DNA of 64,000 nt from Opitutaceae bacterium (lineage in GTDB: Bacteria > Verrucomicrobiota > Verrucomicrobiia > Opitutales > Opitutaceae), in NCBI GenBank assembly GCA_024233285.1, contig JACKPU010000002.1, positions 186,001 through 250,000 on the forward strand. Reading direction: 5' to 3'. Every line of letters begins with the position of its first letter. Within the stretch, counting starts at the first letter, position 1. Below the pieces are notes generated by a model, which was not told where the DNA came from, did not search any database, and saw nothing but the letters and a program-made list of their open reading frames with translations. Both the position numbers and the translations under genes were made by a program. Shown in pieces: positions 8,653 to 16,926 of this stretch.

Positions 8653-11600
8653 ATCCCGGCCATGAGATGATCCTCGCGTCGGCGGGCTCGGGCAAAACCT
8701 ACGCGCTGACTAATCGGTTCGTGAAATTGCTGACGCTCGGCGCCAAACCGGAACGCATCGTGGCGCTGACCTTCACGCGCAAGGCGGCGGGCGAGTTTTT
8801 TGATGCGATCCTGCACAAACTCGCGCACGCCGCGAGGGACCCGCAGGCCGCGGTGCGGTTGGCCGGAGAGATTGACGCGCCGGGTTTCGGATCGCCGGAA
8901 TTCGGGCGGCTCCTGCGCGAAGTGGCCGACTCCATGCACCGTTTGAGATTGGGGACGTTCGACGGGTTTTTCGCGGGCATCGTGCGCAATTTCCCGTTCG
9001 AACTCGGTCTGGCGGGTGAGTTCGAAGTGCTTGAAGAACACGCCGCGAAAACCGCGCAAGCCCGTGTGCTGCGGCAACTGTTGTCGCGTGCCGGCAAACT
9101 CACGAAAGAGCAGCACGCGTTTATCGAGGCGTTCAAATTGGCGACATTTGGCCGCGAGGAGAAACGGCTTACCGACAAGTTGGTGACGTTCCTGCAGGAC
9201 AATCAGGAGGCGTTTTTGGCGGCGCCGGCGAGCACGGCATGGGGCGATGCCGCGCGCATCTGGCCGGAGGGATGCGAATGGTTGGAAGCGGATGAAGACG
9301 CGGTGGCGGCGATCGACGCAATGCAGGCGTGGCTGGCGCGCACGCCGCTGGAGACCAAGCAGGCGGGACGTTGGACAGATTTTCTGAACGCGGTGGCGGT
9401 CTGGCAGCCCGGGGCGGAACGGCCGCGCGAATTGGACTACGTTTTGCTCAAGGCGCTGGAGTCATGGGATGAGCTCAAATCGGGCGGCGCCACGTTGAAG
9501 TTTGATCGCAAGGCGCAGGAGCTTGATGCGCCCGCCTGTGCGGCGCTGGTCGTGCTGGTGCGCCGCGTGATGCATGGCGAATACCTGCGCCGGTTGGCGA
9601 TGACGCGCGGCTTGTGGGCGGTGATCGCCGCATACGAAACCATTTATCACGAAACGGTCCGTCGTGCCGGCCGGCTGACTTTTGCGGATGTGCAACGATT
9701 GCTGTTGCCGGCGGAAAACGGCGGTCGCGTCCTCTCCGCGGCGGAGGCGGGTGAGGGGCGGTTGCTGATCGATTACCGGCTCGATGCCGGGATCGACCAT
9801 TGGTTGCTGGATGAATTTCAGGACACGAGTCATGAACAATGGTCGGTGTTGAAAAACCTGATCGACGAGGCGGTGCAGGATTCGTCCGCGGCGCGCAGTT
9901 TTTTCTACGTCGGTGACGTCAAGCAATCGATCTACGAGTGGCGCGGCGGTGATCCGCGTCTAATGCGCGAGATTTTTGATTTCTACAACGTGGCACCCGG
10001 CACGATTGCAGAGCGGCACCTCGATGATTCCTGGCGGTCCTGTCCGCCCATCATCGCGATGGTCAACGCGGTGTTTGGTGCGGCGGAGGTGTTCGAGTCT
10101 TTCTTTCCGGGTGGTGCCGGAGCGGAATGGAATCGGGAATGGCGCGATCATCGCTCGGCCCGTGAATCGCTCGGCGGTCAGGCCGCGTTGTTTCTGGCTG
10201 AGGACAAGGCGGGCCGGTTTGCCACAACGCTGGCGTTGCTGCGCGAGCTGCCCGCGCCGTGTCCGGATTTCTCCGTGGCGGTTTTGGTGCAGCGCAATGA
10301 TACCGCGGCGGAGCTGGCCGATTACCTGCGGCGCGAAGGCGGCATCGCGGCGTTGGCCGAGGCAGACTTGCAAGTCTGCGCGGATAACCCGGTCGGCGCG
10401 GCTTTGCTTTCGCTGGTGCACGCGGCGGCCTTTCCCGGCGACACGCTGGCCTGGGAGCACGTGCAAATGTCCCCGCTGGGCGGCGTGCTTGCGGCGGCGG
10501 GCGTGGATGAGCCGGAGAAACTGACTCGGCGGGTTCTGGGACAAATCGCCGACGTTGGGTTTGCCGCGACTTTGCACGGGTGGTGGCAACGTTGGGAACG
10601 GGCCGCGAATCCGGATGCGTTCACGCGCCGACGGGTGCATCAATTTCTGACCGCGGCCGCCGAGTTCGACGAAAGCGGACGCCGGGATGTGGCGGAGTTC
10701 GGGCAGTTCATGACGCGCTACACGTTGCGCGAACCCGATTCCGCGGCGGTGGTGCGCGTGATGACGATTCACAAATCAAAAGGGCTCGGTTTTGACGTCG
10801 TCATTCTGCCCGATCTCGAGGGTCAGAAACTGGAACAGGCCCGCGGTGGTCTGGCGGTGCATCGGGACGACGAGCATGCCGTCGAATGGGTGTTGGACCT
10901 GCCGCCGGGCGATCTGGCCGCGGCGGATCCCGTGCTGGCGGCGCATCTGCAGCGGGCCGAGTCGCGAGGTGGTTATGAAAAGCTCTCGTTGTTCTATGTC
11001 GCGATGACGCGGGCCAAGCGCGGGTTGTATGCCGTGATTCAGGAACCCAAGAAATCCTCAACCTCGCGCAACTTCCCGCGGCTGTTGATGGAGACGTTGC
11101 CCAGCCAGAACGGGACGGTGGCGGTGGGCGGGTTGCATTTGCCCGGCGCCTACTCCGTGGGCGATTCATCCTGGCATAGCCGGATGGAGCCGCGCGAAAT
11201 CGATGAAACGACGGCGCTGCCGCCCCGGCTCGCTGGCGATCGCGGGTCGCGTTCGCATCGGTTGGTGGCCAAACGTCCCAGCGACACTCATCGCGGCACG
11301 TTGTCGGCCGGCGCGCTTTTCGCGGCCAAGCCGGATGGGGATGCGCGAGAGTTCGGCCGGACGGTGCACGCTTTGTTTGCGCAAGTGGCGTGGCTTGATG
11401 GGCCGCTGGCGGATGACCGGCGCGCAGCCTTGAACGAGCAAGGCGAGGCCGGCGCCGAGGTTTTGGCGTGCTTGGTGGCGCCCGCATTGGTCTCAATCTG
11501 GGCGCAAGTGCCGGGGGCCGAGCTTTGGCGGGAGCGTGCCTTTGAAGCCGTGATTGACGGGGTTTGGATAACTGGAATTTTTGACCGGGTCGTGGTCGAG

Positions 11601-11807
11601 CGGGATGCGGCCGGCAAAGCCACGCGGGCGACGGTTTACGACTTCAAGACCGACGATACGATAGCGGGCGCGGTCGAGCGGCACGCTCATCAACTTGAGT
11701 TGTATCGTGCGGCGGCGGCCCAATTGGCGGGCCTGCCGGCGTCGTCGGTGGCCTGCTTTCTTGTCATGACTCGCGCCCGGCAGGGCTTGGAGGTGACCAT
11801 TGGCTGA
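8649..11807 (+). CDS. addA: AddA/UvrD-type helicase-nuclease
   Basis: A 1052-residue superfamily I helicase with a C-terminal nuclease. Walker A is ASAGSGKT (residues 10-17), motif Ia ALTFTRKAAGEF, motif II DEFQD (388-392), motif III VGDVKQSIYEWRGGD, motif V VMTIHKSKGLGFDVVILPD and motif VI FYVAMTRAKRGLY. The C-terminal PD-(D/E)XK core shows GIFDRV and VYDFKTDD (Asp998, Lys1000). The GTG at 8649 overlaps the AddB-like stop (GTGA) and has a GGGAGG six bases upstream, so it is preferred over an in-frame GTG at 8631. AddA is the 3'-5' translocating motor and one nuclease of the AddAB recombination complex. No third (RecC/RecD) subunit is present, which favours the AddAB arrangement. Confidence 0.88.
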   Translation: MNPGHEMILASAGSGKTYALTNRFVKLLTLGAKPERIVALTFTRKAAGEFFDAILHKLAHAARDPQAAVRLAGEIDAPGFGSPEFGRLLREVADSMHRLRLGTFDGFFAGIVRNFPFELGLAGEFEVLEEHAAKTAQARVLRQLLSRAGKLTKEQHAFIEAFKLATFGREEKRLTDKLVTFLQDNQEAFLAAPASTAWGDAARIWPEGCEWLEADEDAVAAIDAMQAWLARTPLETKQAGRWTDFLNAVAVWQPGAERPRELDYVLLKALESWDELKSGGATLKFDRKAQELDAPACAALVVLVRRVMHGEYLRRLAMTRGLWAVIAAYETIYHETVRRAGRLTFADVQRLLLPAENGGRVLSAAEAGEGRLLIDYRLDAGIDHWLLDEFQDTSHEQWSVLKNLIDEAVQDSSAARSFFYVGDVKQSIYEWRGGDPRLMREIFDFYNVAPGTIAERHLDDSWRSCPPIIAMVNAVFGAAEVFESFFPGGAGAEWNREWRDHRSARESLGGQAALFLAEDKAGRFATTLALLRELPAPCPDFSVAVLVQRNDTAAELADYLRREGGIAALAEADLQVCADNPVGAALLSLVHAAAFPGDTLAWEHVQMSPLGGVLAAAGVDEPEKLTRRVLGQIADVGFAATLHGWWQRWERAANPDAFTRRRVHQFLTAAAEFDESGRRDVAEFGQFMTRYTLREPDSAAVVRVMTIHKSKGLGFDVVILPDLEGQKLEQARGGLAVHRDDEHAVEWVLDLPPGDLAAADPVLAAHLQRAESRGGYEKLSLFYVAMTRAKRGLYAVIQEPKKSSTSRNFPRLLMETLPSQNGTVAVGGLHLPGAYSVGDSSWHSRMEPREIDETTALPPRLAGDRGSRSHRLVAKRPSDTHRGTLSAGALFAAKPDGDAREFGRTVHALFAQVAWLDGPLADDRRAALNEQGEAGAEVLACLVAPALVSIWAQVPGAELWRERAFEAVIDGVWITGIFDRVVVERDAAGKATRATVYDFKTDDTIAGAVERHAHQLELYRAAAAQLAGLPASSVACFLVMTRARQGLEVTIG

Positions 11808-11882
11808 GCGTTTTCGCCCGAAAACTTCATGCTTTACACGGAAAACCCGATTCCGCACGTTTTCCGGTTCACTTTCATCATC

Positions 11883-11978
11883 ATGGGTAATCTTAAGAAG
11901 AAACGTCGTCTCAAAATGTCGCAGCACAAGCGCCGCAAGCGCTTGAAGGCCAACCGCCACAAGAAGCGCACGTGGTAA
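11883..11978 (+). CDS. AURKAIP1/COX24-domain mini-protein (31 aa)
   Basis: A 31-residue, almost entirely basic protein: MGNLKKKRRLKMSQHKRRKR and then LKANRHKKRTW. The pattern of Lys/Arg with MSxHKRRKRLKxNRHKKR matches the short bacterial AURKAIP1/COX24-domain proteins, related to mitochondrial small-subunit protein mS38, which bind the small ribosomal subunit near the decoding region. It is too short for usual gene callers. The ATG is the only start in frame, and two hairpins follow at once, so it has its own transcript end. It lies 75 bases after the helicase gene and may be transcribed from it or from its own promoter. The ribosomal role is inferred from the family. Confidence 0.85.
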   Translation: MGNLKKKRRLKMSQHKRRKRLKANRHKKRTW

Positions 11979-11983
11979 TTTTT

Positions 11984-12008
11984 CACCGCCGTCCCGCTGA
12001 CGGCGGTG
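11984..12008 (+). terminator. hairpin immediately after the mini-protein gene
   Basis: A perfect 10-bp stem (caccgccgtc / gacggcggtg) with a 5-base loop starts five bases after the stop codon. No T-run follows, so it probably works with the stronger terminator 19 bases further on or protects the transcript's 3' end. Confidence 0.5.
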
Positions 12009-12026
12009 CCAGCGCCTTTCGCCAGA

Positions 12027-12055
12027 CCCGCCGGAGCATCCCGGCGGGTTTTTTT
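12027..12055 (+). terminator. Rho-independent terminator
   Basis: An 8-bp stem cccgccgg / ccggcggg with a 6-base loop is followed by seven T. It ends the addAB/mini-protein unit and insulates the pil operon downstream. The 193 bases from here to 12248 hold no convincing gene; they must contain the pil promoter. Confidence 0.9.
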
Positions 12056-12248
12056 CGTAGTGCGCCATTAAAGAAATGGTAAATGGCGACAGGGTAGCGG
12101 TTAAGGAGGTTGTTTAGACTTGTCATGATGCATGTGAGTTGCGAGTTTCCCGGCCCCACAACACCACCAACCGCAGACAGCGCCCTGATGTAGGATTCAT
12201 CACCGGACGCCGGCTGTGTCCCCACCAGCACAGATTTTCGTCCAGCGC

Positions 12249-13313
12249 ATGCTTTTTTCCTCCAAATCAAAAGGGTTTTTTGTCGAGAAGAGCGCCCATA
12301 CGGTGTTGCTGGCGCGGACGTCGTCGGCCAATGCCCCCATGGTGGTGGAGGAAGTGCGCGAGTGTGCCGCCGACGATGCAGAGGCACTGGCGGCGGCGAT
12401 GACCGAGCTTCAGCCCAAGAAGGCTCCGAGTGGTTACATGCAGGCGGTGTGCGGGGTTTATCCATCCAAGCGCGTGGTGCGCCGCGTGAGTTTGGAGCCC
12501 AAGCGTCTCAAGGATCCCGCCTACCTCGGGGAGGTCCTCAGCCAGCAACTGCGCATCGAACCCGACAAATACACCACGGTGGTGCTCAATGCGAATGACG
12601 GCGCGGACTTTGATGCTGCCCGACCGAACCCGCAAAAGGATGTGATTTTCGGCGCGATTGGCGGGGAGGAAATTCTTCGCACGCAAGAGCAGTTGCTGGA
12701 GGAGGGGATCTATCCGGACCGGCTTGAGCTCGGCTCTCTGTCGGTGCTCGGGGGATTGATCGATTATTTGAAATTCACTGATGACAGCACCTCGGTTCTG
12801 GTTTTGGAGGCGGGTCCCGATGTGACCAATTCCTACATTGTGACCGCCGGCGGGGTGGAGGCATCGCGACCAATTCCGCAAGGCTACGATTCGATGATCC
12901 CCATCGTGCAAAGCGAACTCGGACTCAAGGACGCCGAGTCGGCGCGAAAGCTGTTTTTCTCCAATACATTTGATTTCACCGGCATGGGGCCGGTGCTCAT
13001 CAAGCGACTGATCAAGGAGCTGCAATCTTCGATCGGGTTTTACGAAGTGCAGACCGGACAATCCGTCGGTCTGCTCTACAGTTTGCTCCTGCCAGCCAAA
13101 CTCGCCTGGCTTGATGGTGCCATCGCCAGTGGCATGGGGATTCAATCTTTGAAGATCGATCCAGCCGACTGGCTGGCATCCCGCCAGGTCACGCTGTCCG
13201 ACAGCGTCAAGGCCAAGGTCGATGCCCGCTGGTTCGGGCTGTTCAGTCTGATGGTCAACCACAACCTGGCAAACGCCACCGCCCAAGATGCTGTCGCTGA
13301 AAAAAAAGCCTGA
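12249..13313 (+). CDS. pilM: PilM-like actin-fold pilus assembly protein
   Basis: A 354-residue cytoplasmic protein, first of a five-gene overlapping operon with pilN, pilO, a small periplasmic protein and a secretin. The sequence is divergent but shows the beta-strand/loop pattern of the FtsA/PilM actin-like fold (SVLVLEAGPDVTNSYIVTAG near the middle, corresponding to a phosphate-binding loop region). PilM normally binds the cytoplasmic tail of PilN and connects the inner-membrane platform to the motor. The ATG at 12249 is chosen because the residues between an earlier GTG at 12216 and this point do not look like family sequence. The 26-base overlap with pilN supports the assignment, which rests largely on operon order. 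Confidence 0.75.
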   Translation: MLFSSKSKGFFVEKSAHTVLLARTSSANAPMVVEEVRECAADDAEALAAAMTELQPKKAPSGYMQAVCGVYPSKRVVRRVSLEPKRLKDPAYLGEVLSQQLRIEPDKYTTVVLNANDGADFDAARPNPQKDVIFGAIGGEEILRTQEQLLEEGIYPDRLELGSLSVLGGLIDYLKFTDDSTSVLVLEAGPDVTNSYIVTAGGVEASRPIPQGYDSMIPIVQSELGLKDAESARKLFFSNTFDFTGMGPVLIKRLIKELQSSIGFYEVQTGQSVGLLYSLLLPAKLAWLDGAIASGMGIQSLKIDPADWLASRQVTLSDSVKAKVDARWFGLFSLMVNHNLANATAQDAVAEKKA

Positions 13314-13905
13314 AGCGGCCGGTCCGCAGACGCCGTCGTGGCACCCGAATTTCCGCAACTACGAGGCGTTGCCGGACACCAAGGTGGTGCGCACCGCCTT
13401 CTTTATCAATGGAGGCGCGGTTGCCCTGGCCTTGGCGCTCCTGATCTATTTGGGCGTCGGCGAACTTGATTTGCACAGCCTCCGCAGCCAGGCGGCTGAT
13501 GTGCAGGCCCAGATTGATCGGGACAAGTCCGCCAGCGATGCAGCTGTCGCCAAATTCCGTAAATTTCAGGAACAGGAAAAGCGTATCAAGGAAGTGAACG
13601 ATTTTCTCAATGCGCGCCCCAGTGTGGCCGAATTGCTGGCAAACCTCAGCAAGACATTGCCGGTCAACGTGGCCATTGATCGCTTCGAGCTGACACAGGA
13701 TCGCCTGACCTTGCGCGGCACCGTCCGCGGGTCGCCGGACAAGGCGAGTGGGTATGCTTCCGGTTATGTCGAATCGTTGCGCAATGCGCCGGAATTCAAG
13801 TCCCTCTTCAGTGAGGTCAACCTGACCAACCTGACGCGCGTGCCATCCACTGGGCGGCTTTCCATCGAAGTCGTCATCAAACTGGTGACCGAGGAGAAAA
13901 AATAA
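13288..13905 (+). CDS. pilN: PilN-like inner-membrane pilus assembly protein
   Basis: A 205-residue bitopic protein: about 40 cytoplasmic residues, one membrane helix (VALALALLIYLGVG, about 45-62), a heptad-rich coiled coil (HSLRSQAADVQAQIDRDK to about 110) and a small alpha/beta domain. This is the PilN layout. It starts inside the last 26 bases of pilM in another frame and ends two bases before pilO. It should pair with PilO in the periplasm to align the secretin with the inner-membrane platform. The short PilN N-terminal motif that contacts PilM is not clearly recognisable. Confidence 0.75.
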   Translation: MLSLKKKPEAAGPQTPSWHPNFRNYEALPDTKVVRTAFFINGGAVALALALLIYLGVGELDLHSLRSQAADVQAQIDRDKSASDAAVAKFRKFQEQEKRIKEVNDFLNARPSVAELLANLSKTLPVNVAIDRFELTQDRLTLRGTVRGSPDKASGYASGYVESLRNAPEFKSLFSEVNLTNLTRVPSTGRLSIEVVIKLVTEEKK

Positions 13906-13907
13906 CC

Positions 13908-14507
13908 ATGGCTATCTCCAACGAACAGCTTCTTGCCGCCATCAAGAAAAACCCGGTTGTGACGGTGTGCATTGTGATCGTGCTGGCGTGTGGCGTGGGA
14001 TTCTACCTGCGCCAAGGCGATTTGCCTGCGGCGGAACAGCAACTTGAGGATCTCTCCAAACAGGGGCGCCGGATGAGCGCCAACATCAAGAACTCGGTGC
14101 GTTTGGACGAGGAGTTGCAATTGCTCGCGACCGCGAATGAGCAGATTGAAAAACGGCTCGTCGAAGCCGGCCGCCTTGCGGACAACCTGCAGTATTTCTA
14201 CGAGCTCGAGGCCGCCACCGGTATCAAGCTGATTGATCTGCGCCAAGTCGCCGCTTCCCCTATCGGGCGCGGACCGGCCAAACAAACCCTGTTTTCCCCC
14301 GTCAATTTCTCCGTCGCGCTCAACGGCACTTATGAGCAGTTGATGGACTTTTTGCAGCGGCTTGAGGGCGGCCGACACTTTTGCCGTGTGCTTACCGCGG
14401 ACTTCTCACCGCTCTACGCCGAGGGCGGCGCTGTCGGTCTCGCCCGACCGGACGAGCTGACGCTCACCCTCTCGATCGAATTGCTGGGCAAATCGACCTC
14501 ATCATGA
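13908..14507 (+). CDS. pilO: PilO-like inner-membrane pilus assembly protein
   Basis: A 199-residue protein with one N-terminal membrane helix (VTVCIVIVLACGVGFYL, about 18-36), a coiled coil (about 45-95, ending near ANEQIEKRLVEAGRL) and a C-terminal ferredoxin-like domain. That is the PilO/GspM-like arrangement (FSVALNGTYEQLMDFLQRLE is typical of the core). It follows pilN after two bases, and its stop codon overlaps the next ATG (ATGA). PilN/PilO heterodimers form the periplasmic alignment complex of type IV pili. Confidence 0.8.
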   Translation: MAISNEQLLAAIKKNPVVTVCIVIVLACGVGFYLRQGDLPAAEQQLEDLSKQGRRMSANIKNSVRLDEELQLLATANEQIEKRLVEAGRLADNLQYFYELEAATGIKLIDLRQVAASPIGRGPAKQTLFSPVNFSVALNGTYEQLMDFLQRLEGGRHFCRVLTADFSPLYAEGGAVGLARPDELTLTLSIELLGKSTSS

Positions 14508-15025
14508 AAACGCGCGCTTTTATCCTGACCATCCTGGGCGCGGTCGGCCTGGCCGGCCCGGCATGGGCGCAGGCCGCCGATGTCTTCCCGCCGTTGCGGC
14601 GCGAAGCTACGATGAAACTGGCGGGCGAGTTGCTCGCCCCGCGGGATTTCAGCGTCAAACCGGAGAATGCCGTTTCGCCGTTTGCCCCGCCCGCCTTCGA
14701 TCAGCCGGATCCCGAGGAACTGCGCGCCCAGCGCGAGGCCGCGGCCGCAGCCGCGGCGGCCGGTGTCGTGGCCAAACCGACCAGTGATCGCGGTGTGCTC
14801 GAAAAACTGGCCGAACTGATCGTGCCGAGTGGCATTGTCCGCCTCGGTGGTCGCGAGATTCTCCTCTTTGGTCAAAAAAAGCTCAAAGTCGGCGACCGCC
14901 TCACAATTACCTTTGAAGGTTCCGATTACGACTTAGACATCACCGCCATCGGGGCGAACACCTTTACCCTTCGCTACAATCGCGAGGAAATCACCCGGTC
15001 CATCAAACCAGGAAAACAGCCATGA
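14504..15025 (+). CDS. small periplasmic protein in PilP position
   Basis: A 173-residue exported protein: signal peptide MKTRAFILTILGAVGLAGPA with cleavage likely after AWAQA. An Ala-rich, probably disordered linker lies near residue 85 (REAAAAAAAAG), and a compact beta-rich C-terminal domain follows (GREILLFGQKKLKVGDRLTI). It occupies the place of pilP between pilO and the secretin and, like PilP, would be a periplasmic linker. No PilP lipobox is present, so PilP is a positional analogy only. Both ends overlap neighbours by ATGA. Confidence 0.7.
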   Translation: MKTRAFILTILGAVGLAGPAWAQAADVFPPLRREATMKLAGELLAPRDFSVKPENAVSPFAPPAFDQPDPEELRAQREAAAAAAAAGVVAKPTSDRGVLEKLAELIVPSGIVRLGGREILLFGQKKLKVGDRLTITFEGSDYDLDITAIGANTFTLRYNREEITRSIKPGKQP

Positions 15026-16875
15026 AAACACGCGTTCTTGTTTTTGCCCTCTTGTCTGCCGGCCTGCTTGCCTCGCGCGGCTGGGCTCAGGAAACCGACA
15101 CCCCCGCACCCGCGCCCGCCCCGGAGGTGGCCCCGGCGGCCGACGAACCTGATCTCATTATTCATGGCGCGGAGCCGACCGAGAATGTCGCGACCAAGGG
15201 CACCAGCAGCGGCGGCACCGACACGCTTTCGGTGGATTTCCCCGATGAAGATGTGCGCAACATCCTGCGCAACGTCGCCGACCTGTTCGAACTTAACCTC
15301 GTCATTCCCGACACGCTGCAGGGCCGCACTTCGATCAAGCTGCGCGACGTGACCTGGCGGCAGATTTTCCAGGTCGTTCTCGCTCCCGTCGGTTTCACCT
15401 ATGTGGAGGACGGCAACATCATCAAAGTCGTCAGCAACGAGAGCCTCATGCAGGAACCCACCACCACCGAGGTGTTCGTGCTCAATTATGCCAACGCCAA
15501 GGACATTCTCCCGACGCTCACCCCGCTGGTCGATTCTTCCGTCGGTGGCGGTATCGTGGTCAACGATCGCACCAACGCTCTCGTCATCACTGAACGGCCT
15601 TCGCGTTTCAACCGCATCCGGCCCATCATCGAGCAACTCGACAAGGCCACCGCACAGGTGATGATTGAAACGAAGTTTGTCGAAGTCACCGATCAGGACG
15701 TCAAAAACATCGGCGTCAACTGGTCCTCCCTCGCTGGCATGCAAGTAGGTGTGGGCAATATCCGTCAGTCTTGGGAGCGCGGCCGCGGACAGGATCTGTC
15801 CACGTCACGCGATCAAAACAACAGTGTCGGTTCTTCCACCGAAAACGAAAATATCAACCGCCAGAATTCGGAAAATACCTCTAATCGCACCGAGACAAAT
15901 ATCGACGTGCCTTTTATGCAGCAGGGTTACGAGCGTGCCGATGATGTCGCCAGTCGCAATAACGGCACTGGTGGCCTTAATCCCAGTCCTAACACCGGCA
16001 TTGGCGCGCCTTTCAGTGTTGATCCCAACACTGGAGGACTGTCTTACGATGAACTTGGGCCCAGCTCGGTGGATAACAGCCAGAACAGCACCACCGTCTC
16101 AAACGAGACGACGATCGGTAGTTCTACAGAGAGCACACTTAATAATCTTATTGGTCTGACTAACACATCCACACAGAATCGTCTCGCTTCAGCAGTCTTT
16201 TCCGCTTCCGACTTCAATATCATTATCAGTGCGCTGAAGACCCTGAATGACACCAAGCTCGTGTCGAATCCGACTGTGGTGACGCTCAATAACACCGAGG
16301 CCACCATCAACATCGGACGTGAATATCCGATTCCCAACTACACTTATAACCAGGAGCGCGGCACCTATGAGGTCAGTGGTTTCGAATACCGTCCGATCGG
16401 TATTATTCTTCGTGTCACTCCGCAGGTGAACTCCCGGGGCTTCATCCGGCTCGACGTCGAGCCCGAGGTCAGCAGTTCGAACGAATCTGCGCCTTTCGGT
16501 GCGACTGAAATCCCGATCATCACCACGCGCAAGACCAAGACCCAAGTTTCGCTTAAAGACGGCTTCACCATGGGTATCGGCGGTTTGATTGAAAACAGCA
16601 ACACGGTCGGTCAGACGAAGGTGCCGGTGCTGGGCTCAATCCCGCTGCTCGGCCGCCTCTTCCGTTCGGATTCCAAGGATGCGCGCACCCGCAATCTCAT
16701 CATCTTCATCACGGCCAAGACGGTCAGTGCCGACGGCGCCGCGATTGAGGAAGTGTTTGATTCGCGCCGCGTGCGTCAGCTGAACATGACCCGCGACGAG
16801 CTCCCCGGTTATCGCGACGGCAGCGATCCCTTCGTCCAGCCGATGCCCGAGGGCGCGGAGAAGAAAAGGAAGTAA
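15022..16875 (+). CDS. pilQ: PilQ/GspD-family secretin
   Basis: A 617-residue outer-membrane secretin. A signal peptide (cleavage after SRGWAQ) and Pro/Ala-rich linker are followed by a secretin/TonB short N-terminal domain (LSVDFPDEDVRNILRNVADL). An N1-type domain comes next (FVLNYANAKDILPTLTPLVD), then the secretin core with VPVLGSIPLLGRLFRS and NLIIFITAK. Between about residues 242 and 386 there is an Asn/Ser/Thr-rich insert of low complexity, visibly lower in GC than its surroundings. In family terms the protein forms the gated channel through which pili leave or substrates pass. It is the last gene of the operon; a terminator follows 20 bases later. A type II secretion role is possible, but the pilMNO genes favour a pilus. 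Confidence 0.93.
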   Translation: MKTRVLVFALLSAGLLASRGWAQETDTPAPAPAPEVAPAADEPDLIIHGAEPTENVATKGTSSGGTDTLSVDFPDEDVRNILRNVADLFELNLVIPDTLQGRTSIKLRDVTWRQIFQVVLAPVGFTYVEDGNIIKVVSNESLMQEPTTTEVFVLNYANAKDILPTLTPLVDSSVGGGIVVNDRTNALVITERPSRFNRIRPIIEQLDKATAQVMIETKFVEVTDQDVKNIGVNWSSLAGMQVGVGNIRQSWERGRGQDLSTSRDQNNSVGSSTENENINRQNSENTSNRTETNIDVPFMQQGYERADDVASRNNGTGGLNPSPNTGIGAPFSVDPNTGGLSYDELGPSSVDNSQNSTTVSNETTIGSSTESTLNNLIGLTNTSTQNRLASAVFSASDFNIIISALKTLNDTKLVSNPTVVTLNNTEATINIGREYPIPNYTYNQERGTYEVSGFEYRPIGIILRVTPQVNSRGFIRLDVEPEVSSSNESAPFGATEIPIITTRKTKTQVSLKDGFTMGIGGLIENSNTVGQTKVPVLGSIPLLGRLFRSDSKDARTRNLIIFITAKTVSADGAAIEEVFDSRRVRQLNMTRDELPGYRDGSDPFVQPMPEGAEKKRK

Positions 16876-16895
16876 GGTCCTTCTCTCTTTGATGT

Positions 16896-16925
16896 GGCCG
16901 CACCTGATTTCAGGTGCGGCCTTTT
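16896..16925. terminator. bidirectional terminator between pilQ and CPBP gene
   Basis: A perfect 12-bp inverted repeat (ggccgcacctga and its complement) is separated by two bases and followed by TTTT on the plus strand. It lies between the convergent ends of the secretin and protease genes. Confidence 0.85.
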
Positions 16926-16926
16926 G

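Noticed and set aside
12109..12195. Possible leader peptide ORF (22 codons) after a GGAGG-like sequence upstream of pilM
   Set aside because: The spacing from the purine-rich sequence to the ATG at 12124 is too long, and the peptide shows no attenuator-type residues.
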